Assembly (NCBI GenBank): GCA_002087915.1
Contig: LWDP01000016.1
Coordinates: forward strand, 1 to 30,903
Direction: 5' to 3'
DNA: 30,903 nt
DNA from: Enterospora canceri
Taxonomy: Eukaryota; Microsporidia; Enterocytozoonidae
The notes under the pieces were generated by a model that saw only the letters and a list, made by a program, of their open reading frames with translations, had not been told where the DNA came from and did not search any database. Shown here in pieces: positions 25,242 through 30,903 of this stretch; the stretch's first letter is position 1, and each line of letters begins with the position of its first letter. The translations under genes and the position numbers were made by a program.

Positions 25242-26525
25242 ATGGATTACAAATTTGTAGCAAAATACTCAAATGACTACAAGATTCCAGAAGATAGCAG
25301 TAACTTCTTCGTGCGACATAAGAATGAGATATACGAATACAGACTCCTACCAACCAAGAGCATCTTCAAACAGAGTAGGAAGGCAGTCATAGCCTACAAA
25401 CAGAACAATCTAACATTTGTTATGCACGAGAAGAAGCTGGAAGTCTGTTTTGAGAAAGATGTTAAGAAGTACAGAAGCACAGTTCCAATCATAGACAACA
25501 ATGGAATATTCTTGATTCGTGACAAGAATAAGGCATTTGTTGTGAATGAGAGTGGTGAAACTGCTTTCTGTACAAACAAGGACGAGTTACTCTATTTCAT
25601 TGGAAATGGTACAGTTTATTACACGAGTGAGCAGTTGAAGATTGAGGAGACTTCTGAAGAGAAGACTAAGGAAGACTGTGATTGCTACGAATGCAAGCAC
25701 TGCTTGCCAAGAACAAGAAAAAAGGGCAAAAGCGGTGCAAGAGGGTTTCTGATTGAAGATAAGTTGGGAAGAATCAAGGTTTATAAGGAGCAGAGTGAAC
25801 CAAAGATAGTAATAGAAAACAGGCTATTTGTCTACTGTGATAATGCATTGATAACAGACGTAGTTAAGATTAGTCATCGCACCATTGGTGAAAGACTCTT
25901 TCTAATTGTACTAACAGCCAATTCATGCTACGTAATTCATAAGAACATCATTGTGAGACAGAATGTGGCTGGATTCATTGAAATAGTTCCAGAGAGATTC
26001 GCAATTCACAACTACATCAACGAGCAGAGCATCTATGAGATGTTTGTTCTCTTTGCGTGTTTCAAGGAGACTCTTTTTACGAGACTGAATGAGCTGTATC
26101 GAGACGAATTCAGGCCTGAGAAGCTGCTATGCCAAATAATCGCGGACAAACAGAACAAAGAGTTGAACAAGGAGTTCTACGCCAATTTCATACGAAGTGT
26201 CCCAAATAAGGTTCTTTGTAAGGCATACAAGCTACTAGACGACAAAAATAAGTTAGAGCTGCTGAATTACATCAGATTCAATGATTTGGATGCAGAGGAG
26301 ATGCACATGATCATTCCATACAACCAGGAGCACTACAGGCAGTTTGTCGACCTCTGTCTTGCTGAAAACAAGCTTCATTTGGCCTGGGACTTCCTTGAAT
26401 TCATGCGAAGAAGTAACAAACACAAACCCCTTCAAAAGTATCTGCTTCAAAATGGAATAATGGCGGATGAGAGCTATTCCACCATGTACGACCTCCAGAA
26501 ACAGGAAATACACGGCGGAAGGTGA
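25242..26525 (+). CDS. Unknown protein, likely beta-propeller plus alpha-solenoid
   Basis: 427 residues. The N-terminal half is rich in short beta-strand patterns ('NNLTFVMHEKKLEVCF', 'IFLIRDKNKAFVVN') and the C-terminal half is helical ('YRQFVDLCLAENKLHLAWDF'). A Cys cluster C-x-C-x2-C-x2-C lies near residue 147 ('DCDCYECKHC'). The layout resembles vesicle-coat or tethering subunits, such as Ric1- or Vps-type proteins, but I do not recognise a family. A longer frame starts at TTG 25212; the ATG at 25242 is used because eukaryotic initiation is expected and it clears RPN5. Confidence 0.7.
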   Translation: MDYKFVAKYSNDYKIPEDSSNFFVRHKNEIYEYRLLPTKSIFKQSRKAVIAYKQNNLTFVMHEKKLEVCFEKDVKKYRSTVPIIDNNGIFLIRDKNKAFVVNESGETAFCTNKDELLYFIGNGTVYYTSEQLKIEETSEEKTKEDCDCYECKHCLPRTRKKGKSGARGFLIEDKLGRIKVYKEQSEPKIVIENRLFVYCDNALITDVVKISHRTIGERLFLIVLTANSCYVIHKNIIVRQNVAGFIEIVPERFAIHNYINEQSIYEMFVLFACFKETLFTRLNELYRDEFRPEKLLCQIIADKQNKELNKEFYANFIRSVPNKVLCKAYKLLDDKNKLELLNYIRFNDLDAEEMHMIIPYNQEHYRQFVDLCLAENKLHLAWDFLEFMRRSNKHKPLQKYLLQNGIMADESYSTMYDLQKQEIHGGR

Positions 26526-26534
26526 CCTATTTAC

Positions 26535-26996
26535 TCAATTGCCCTTGTCGCCCTCAGTCCTGCATCTTGCCTCATACTCCTCCTTGTTGGTGAGAAAGAG
26601 CTCTGCTGCCTCCGGCCGCAGCGGATCCATTGGATTTGGCTCGTCCAGTAGAGAAAGAATGCTGTAGAGACTCTTTTCTATCGTCAATGCCGGAGACCAG
26701 TCCTTTCCCAGGGATGAAATGCAAATCAGCCCACCTGAATTTATGTTAGGGTGGAATATCGGAGACTCAAAAATGATTCGTGGTGGCTTATACGGATACG
26801 TTGCTGGTATTTTTACGTCCAATTCGAATGTGATGTTGTGGTAGATGGAAGACTTGTCTGGAATAATCCACGCTCTCCAGTGAAACAGATTCCCATCCAC
26901 ACATGGATCCAATACGATCTGACTGCCCTTGTTCTTGGATGCCATACGCGCCTCCTTCTTCAACCGTGTCTCTGTGGTCGTGTTCAACCCAGTCAT
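26535..26996 (-). CDS. Ubiquitin-conjugating enzyme (E2)
   Basis: The 153-residue UBC fold has 'YPYKPPRIIFESPIFHPNI', the HPN motif at 82-84 and the active-site Cys92 in 'LICISS', ten residues after the HPN His, as in Ubc4. 'DWSPALTIEKSLYSILSLL' and 'PNPMDPLRPEAA' complete the core. It is a catalytically complete E2 of the Ubc4/5-like group; similarity to Ubc12 or Pex4 types at the C-terminus leaves the subtype open. An ATG at 27005 is in frame; 26996 is directly preceded by GGGCCC. It converges with the 25242 gene, nine bases between stops. Confidence 0.88.
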   Translation of the reverse strand: MTGLNTTTETRLKKEARMASKNKGSQIVLDPCVDGNLFHWRAWIIPDKSSIYHNITFELDVKIPATYPYKPPRIIFESPIFHPNINSGGLICISSLGKDWSPALTIEKSLYSILSLLDEPNPMDPLRPEAAELFLTNKEEYEARCRTEGDKGN

Positions 26997-27054
26997 GGGC
27001 CCCATTTCCGATCAATTATATGCGATAAAGGAGTATTTAATCATTTACGTCATT

Positions 27055-27462
27055 TCAATAGAATAGAAGAATTGAACTGCTTGAAACCACTTTCACCACC
27101 ACCTCTCCCTCGAATGCCACCTCAGTCACTCTGCTAAGAATGCCTCTGATGAAGCTGATTGCCATTTCACCACTGAATAGATCACTGCTTCCATCAAACT
27201 CCACCAAAACCCCCTCATCAGTCTCTGATACCACAGCCCCATTGTTGCAGATCATCCTCTCCACAAACTGTCTAATCATGTGCTCCAACTTGCTAGAATA
27301 GACCTTATGGTGTAAATGGGTTCTAAGTGCAAAATAGTCCACAAAATGGAGACCCAACTCCCTACCCTCCCTCTCTACCTGATCCAGTCCCAATCCATCC
27401 CTCCTAAACTGCTTCAACACCGTCAGAAACAGCACATTGAAGAAGTTGTCATTTTTCATCAT
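27055..27462 (-). CDS. TRAPP subunit of the Bet3 family, Trs31-like
   Basis: 135 residues with the Bet3-fold pattern: 'NFFNVLFLTVLKQFRRDG' (first helix), 'REGRELGLHFVDYFALR' (the 'LG..VG.R..D....R' motif of Trs31/TRAPPC5), and a C-terminal strand-helix-strand with 'AISFIRGILSRV'. TRAPP is a Rab GEF acting at the ER-Golgi. It is shorter than yeast Trs31 (283). Trs33 or Bet3 are alternatives. A GTG at 27468 opens the frame; the first ATG is 27462, with another at 27459. Confidence 0.6.
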   Translation of the reverse strand: MMKNDNFFNVLFLTVLKQFRRDGLGLDQVEREGRELGLHFVDYFALRTHLHHKVYSSKLEHMIRQFVERMICNNGAVVSETDEGVLVEFDGSSDLFSGEMAISFIRGILSRVTEVAFEGEVVVKVVSSSSILLFY

Positions 27463-27544
27463 TATCACCCCAAAAAGACTACAATAATATTTACAGAGGT
27501 GTCACCCTAGGAGCAATTTGACACCTAAAACAATTTGGTTATTC

Positions 27545-27600
27545 ATAGCCACTACCCTCACTACGACCTAATTACCACCCTAACTACCCCCACTTTCAGC
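27545..27600. promoter_or_regulatory. C-rich ACCC tract before the STE12-like gene
   Basis: Several ACCC or CCACC blocks follow one another (actaccctcactacg, ttaccaccctaac, taccccc) on the plus strand, inside the 225-base gap between the divergent TRAPP and STE12-like genes. A TATAAATT lies at 27669-27676, twelve bases before the ATG at 27688. The tract resembles the one before TAF5. Confidence 0.45.
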
Positions 27601-27687
27601 AGCAATCCCATCAAATGCATTATTATTGTTTGTAAAACACTGTAGCAGAATACAAATAAACATTCCCATATAAATTGGTGATTGTTT

Positions 27688-28746
27688 ATGACAATGGAAC
27701 AGACCTACGCCACCGAGCTGCAGGACGCGGAGCTGTACGACTTCCTGGTCAATGCGCCCAAGAAGTTCAGGGAGAACGAGCGGATCAAGAAGTTCCAGAT
27801 GAAGAACGGCGACTTCATCCACTGCGTGCTATGGAACTTCCACTTCTACATCTCTGGAACTGACATCGTGAAGATCCTGATCTACCGGTTTCAGATGGAG
27901 GGAAGGCAGATCAACAACCTGAAGAAGTTCGAGGAGGGCATCTTCAGCGACCTGAGGAACCTGAAGCCTGGAATTGATGCGACCCTGGAGGGGCCAAGAA
28001 GCGAGTTTCTTGAATTCATGTACAAGAACGGGTGCATTAGGACGCAGAAGAAGCAGAAGGTGTTCTACTGGTACTCGGCACCACATGACGCCCTCTTCTG
28101 CGACGCAATGGAGAGGGACATGAGGAGAGAGACCTTCTTCGTGGCCTCGAAGCCGTATTCGACTGGGATATTCAGCAACACGAAGACGAACAGGAACGTG
28201 ATCAAGCAGCGGGCGAGCAAGGCGCCGCTGGAGGCGAGGGCGCCCCTTTTTGGTGGATTTGGAGAGGACCTCTTTTTCAAGCAGAACAGCGGGGATCTCC
28301 TGAGCAAGACGCTCTTCAGCCAGGACGATGTTCAGAATGCGAACATCATCAAAAAGAAGAAAAGGAGCATTCTGGATGAAATTGTAAATTACAGCAGAAA
28401 GGGAAGAAAGGAGGCGTATTCAGACGAGACAGGGGGAGAGCGACTGCTATTTGGGTCTGAGGGAGGACGAAGTGGGGAGGCACTTTCTGAGGGAAATGGA
28501 TCGAGGCTGAGTGAGCTGGACAGTCTGATTCGCAGTGCTGACCTGCGACTGAAGGAGGCTGCCTCTGAGGAGCGAGGCCTGAACATCAACGACCTGCTCT
28601 ACAAGAGCGACAACATTTTCAGGCAGGGAATCCAGTACGGGAAGGAGAGGAAGAAGGAGGAGGAGAGTGGCCACGTGGCCCAGAGTGGCGCAGTCACCTT
28701 TATATCAGATGGAGACAAGAAGGATCTGACAAACAAAGAAGAATAA
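27688..28746 (+). CDS. STE12: STE12-like transcription factor
   Basis: The 352-residue protein holds the STE domain at about 25-150: 'CVLWNFHFYISGTDIVKIL', 'NNLKKFEEGIFSDLRNLKPG', 'CIRTQKKQKVFYWYSAPHD'. This is near-identical in motif order to fungal Ste12, the DNA-binding factor of mating and invasive-growth MAPK pathways. The rest is low-complexity and charged, with no C2H2 fingers. A TTG at 27682 extends the frame, but 27688 is the first ATG. Codon use is far richer in G and C than in the genes to the left. Confidence 0.92.
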   Translation: MTMEQTYATELQDAELYDFLVNAPKKFRENERIKKFQMKNGDFIHCVLWNFHFYISGTDIVKILIYRFQMEGRQINNLKKFEEGIFSDLRNLKPGIDATLEGPRSEFLEFMYKNGCIRTQKKQKVFYWYSAPHDALFCDAMERDMRRETFFVASKPYSTGIFSNTKTNRNVIKQRASKAPLEARAPLFGGFGEDLFFKQNSGDLLSKTLFSQDDVQNANIIKKKKRSILDEIVNYSRKGRKEAYSDETGGERLLFGSEGGRSGEALSEGNGSRLSELDSLIRSADLRLKEAASEERGLNINDLLYKSDNIFRQGIQYGKERKKEEESGHVAQSGAVTFISDGDKKDLTNKEE

Positions 28747-28787
28747 ATAGACTATTTAAGCATAATCAATTATGCTAATTATCGTAG

Positions 28788-29252
28788 TCAGACCACAGCC
28801 CCAAGACACTCGTCCTTGAGTGTTCCGATTGCGTAGATCTTCTCTGAGTCTGCCTTGGTTCCGATGATGCGGAGTCTAACGGTGTCGTTAGCTGCGAGCG
28901 TGTTCTGGAGCTCTGCTGGAATCTGGTACGTTGAGATGAATATTGAGAGTGGGCCGACTGATGCAAAATAGCCCATTTTGTTGGCTGATACAATTGGTGC
29001 CTCGACCACCTCTCCCCTGACTGGGTTTAGTACCAGTGCCTCGTACTCTATTCTGAATTTGGTGTATCCATTCAGCATGATTGCCCCCTCTGAAATGGAT
29101 CGTACGTCTACGACTGTGATTGTGAATCCATGTGGCGAACACGTTCCCTCTACGTTTTCTATGAGATACTGTCTGACTAGCCCATGCATGTTTGCACCAA
29201 TGTACTGTGGACTGAGATTGACTACTTGTGTGAATACTTTCTTCATGAACAT
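28788..29252 (-). CDS. RPB7: RNA polymerase II subunit Rpb7
   Basis: 154 residues. The N-terminal RNP-like domain ('LSPQYIGANMHGLVRQYLIE', 'VEGTCSPHGFTITVVDV') is followed by an S1/OB domain from about residue 78 ('ALVLNPVRGEVVEAPIVSAN', 'MGYFASVGPLSIFISTYQIP'). Rpb7 pairs with Rpb4 to form the polymerase stalk that binds the nascent RNA. Length is close to yeast (171). Homologous Rpc25 (Pol III) is longer. ACCCTGAT precedes the ATG. Confidence 0.9.
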   Translation of the reverse strand: MFMKKVFTQVVNLSPQYIGANMHGLVRQYLIENVEGTCSPHGFTITVVDVRSISEGAIMLNGYTKFRIEYEALVLNPVRGEVVEAPIVSANKMGYFASVGPLSIFISTYQIPAELQNTLAANDTVRLRIIGTKADSEKIYAIGTLKDECLGAVV

Positions 29253-29261
29253 ATCAGGGTA

Positions 29262-29457
29262 GAAAAAAGGGTAGTAAGAATAATAGGGTAGAAATGGTAA
29301 TAATAAGAATAGTAGTAGAATAGTTAAGCATATTTTAGACCATAACTACCACTGCTAACTACCCTCACTAACTACCCTACCTATTATTCTCACTAACTAC
29401 CACTACCACTGCTAACTACCCTACCACCCTTATACCCTTATACCACCCTTTTCACCC
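29262..29457. promoter_or_regulatory. Strand-switching ACCC-rich intergenic tract
   Basis: Between divergent RPB7 and TAF5, the left half reads gggtag-type repeats on the plus strand (ACCC on minus, facing RPB7) and the right half reads ctaccct-type repeats (ACCC on plus, facing TAF5). The switch is near 29335. The 20-base string beginning ctaccactgc occurs at 29346-29365 and again at 29403-29422. The last element, ttcaccc, touches the TAF5 ATG. Confidence 0.65.
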
Positions 29458-30903
29458 ATGCAACAGAAACTCAAAGTTGAGTTACCGAAGTCGTCCTATT
29501 TGACTGAGAATAAGATCGACCGTATCGAAATGTTCTCGAAGCTGAAGAACTGGGTAGAGGACTCCCTCGACCTCTTCAAGAACGACCTGATTCCGCTGCT
29601 CTACCCGATCTTCCTCCACGTCTACGTCGATCTGATCCAGGCGGAGCAGCCCGAGGAGGCGAAGGAGTTCTTCGGCCGCCACTGCCGCGAGTTCGCGGCA
29701 GTCGGCCCTGCGAGCCAGAACGAGCTGCGAGCCTTTGAGTCCGTGACACTGCCCCAGCACATCTACCAAAATGCCCTTGTCCATGGATTCCGGTCAAACA
29801 AGTATTTCCTGGTGATGTCCAAATACGCCTACAACCTGCTTGTGAACTTCATCGAGGAGCACGACATGGTCTACGTCCTGAAGCTGATGAACACGTACAT
29901 GGACATCAAGGTGCAGACGGCAGCAAACATCGCTGGTCATTCAGTGCCCCAGGGCATCGTGGAGGGCGCGACTGACGCGGTGATCGAGACGAATGCGCCC
30001 CTGGTGAGTGCCGAGGCAGAGAACTCGGTCCTCTGCTCCGACCAATACAAGTACGACCATCTCGAGCAGTTTGTGATGCGCCTGAAGAAGCAGAGGCGGG
30101 GCGAGTCGCGGCTGCGAGCGAGTCCGTCTCTGGTCGAGGCCGAGATCGAGAAGCTCAAGGACATCTGCAAAAGGGTGAGTCTGAGCAAGGACTATTTGCC
30201 ATCGATCTGCTGCTACACCGTCCACAACACCTACGAGTCACTNTCGAGCAGTTTGTGATGCGCCTGAAGAAGCAGAGGCGGGGCGAGTCGCGGCTGCGAG
30301 CGAGTCCGTCTCTGGTCGAGGCCGAGATCGAGAAGCTCAAGGACATCTGCAAAAGGGTGAGTCTGAGCAAGGACTATTTGCCATCGATCTGCTGCTACAC
30401 CGTCCACAACACCTACGAGTCACTCGCCTGTGCCGAGATATCGGCCGACTCGAGGCTGCTCGCCTGTGGCTACGCCGAGAGCTACATCGACGTCCACTCC
30501 CTCACGAACGAGCCACTCCGCCGACTTCGGCCCTCCTCGTCGCTGAAGGACGACGCAGAGGCGCCCTTCGAGGCGCTCTCTGCCCCAGTCCGCCTCGTCG
30601 GCCACGCCAAGGCCGTCGTCGCCCTCAAGTTCTCCACCACGGGCAAGTTCCTTCTTTCGGCCTCGGCCGACTGCTCCGTCCGCCTCTGGTCGCTCGAGGT
30701 CTTCGAATGCGTCGGCGTCTACCGCGCCCACGTCTTTCCGGTCTGGGCAGTTGACTTCGCCCCAAACGACTTCTACTTCGCATCAGGCGGGGCTGACAAG
30801 CAGTGCGTCGTCTGGTCCACCAGAAGTGGCGCACCTGAGAGACTCATCCTCAGCAGCCTCAGTGACGTCACAGCAGTCAAGTTCCACCCTAACTCCTCCT
30901 ACG
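29458..30903 (+). CDS. TAF5: TFIID subunit TAF5, partial, interrupted by an assembly duplication
   Basis: The frame from the ATG at 29458 (directly after CACCC) encodes the TAF5 NTD2 helical domain ('DLFKNDLIPLLYPIFLHVYV', 'HIYQNALVHGFRSNKYFLVM'). It reaches an N at 30243, where 181 bases repeat and shift the frame. After the second copy ends (30424) the same protein resumes with WD40 repeats ('GKFLLSASADCSVRLWSLE', 'HVFPVWAVDFAPNDFYFASG') and runs off the right edge in the fourth blade. In TFIID, TAF5 scaffolds TBP-associated factors at promoters. The coding is strongly GC-rich. Confidence 0.88.
30062..30424. repeat. Exact 181-bp direct duplication around one N
   Basis: 30062-30242 and 30244-30424 are identical by eye, separated by a single N at 30243. 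Both begin tcgagcagtttg and end gagtcact. This is the pattern of two contigs with overlapping ends joined by a nominal gap and not merged. The duplicated length plus N (182) is not a multiple of three, so it breaks the TAF5 frame. Confidence 0.93.

Noticed and set aside
29576..30731. Several minus-strand Arg/Gly-rich frames
   Set aside because: GC-rich antisense shadows of TAF5, and partly doubled by the assembly duplication.

Overview
The window reads as a nuclear fragment of a microsporidian-type compact eukaryotic genome. The evidence is a dense set of short, apparently intronless eukaryotic housekeeping genes (SPT5, RPB7, TFIIE-beta, TAF5, IMP4, RPN5, RPN9, NSP1, a septin, a derlin, a STE12-like factor), many shorter than in yeast. 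Many intergenic gaps are only tens of bases. A short C-rich block (ACCC or GCCC) sits directly in front of at least fourteen predicted start codons, which matches the CCC-like start signal described for microsporidia. Genus cannot be fixed from the sequence alone. Several of the longest open frames begin at TTG or GTG, or at an ATG upstream of this signal; I moved those starts to the ATG that follows the C-rich block or fits the family alignment.

Layout. 1-1073: a WD40 protein cut by the window edge (minus strand). 1765-2706: a homocysteine S-methyltransferase, unusual for this group. 3300-4999: a 1.7-kb MULE-type DNA transposon with 41-bp terminal inverted repeats, matching flanking 8-bp repeats and a transposase broken by one TGA. 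5000-8650: gene-poor, with coding relics, one multi-pass membrane protein (6231-7136) and an unexplained GC-rich island (about 7655-8030). 8656-10159: three small membrane proteins, one like the SNARE Sec20. 10177-15071: an Hsp110-like chaperone, Nsp1, a PQ-loop protein and a Heh/Src1/Man1-type nuclear membrane protein. 15112-15185: tRNA-Asn. 15214-20728: IMP4, a DTD-like protein, TFIIE-beta with an in-frame TAG, a long-tailed derlin, SPT5 and a small unknown. 21024-22935: a secreted lysine-rich protein and a degenerate septin. 23028-27462: RPN9, RPN5, an unknown protein, an E2 enzyme and a TRAPP subunit. 27688-30903: a STE12-like factor, RPB7 and TAF5. TAF5 is interrupted by an exact 181-bp duplication around a single N, which looks like an unmerged contig overlap.

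Taken together the genes cover transcription (SPT5, RPB7, TFIIE-beta, TAF5, STE12-like), proteasome and ER quality control (RPN5, RPN9, derlin, E2, Hsp110), membrane traffic (Sec20-like, TRAPP, PQ-loop), nuclear envelope (Nsp1, Heh-like), and ribosome assembly and translation (IMP4, tRNA-Asn, DTD-like). No operons are expected. Base composition rises from AT-rich on the left to strongly GC-rich in the last 3 kb. I found no CRISPR array, rRNA gene or obvious intron. Of what I could examine, the most unusual items are the TAG in TFIIE-beta, the loss of key nucleotide-binding residues in the septin, the missing Gly-Pro motif in the DTD-like protein, the derlin tail, the strand-switching ACCC tract before TAF5, and the GC-rich island.
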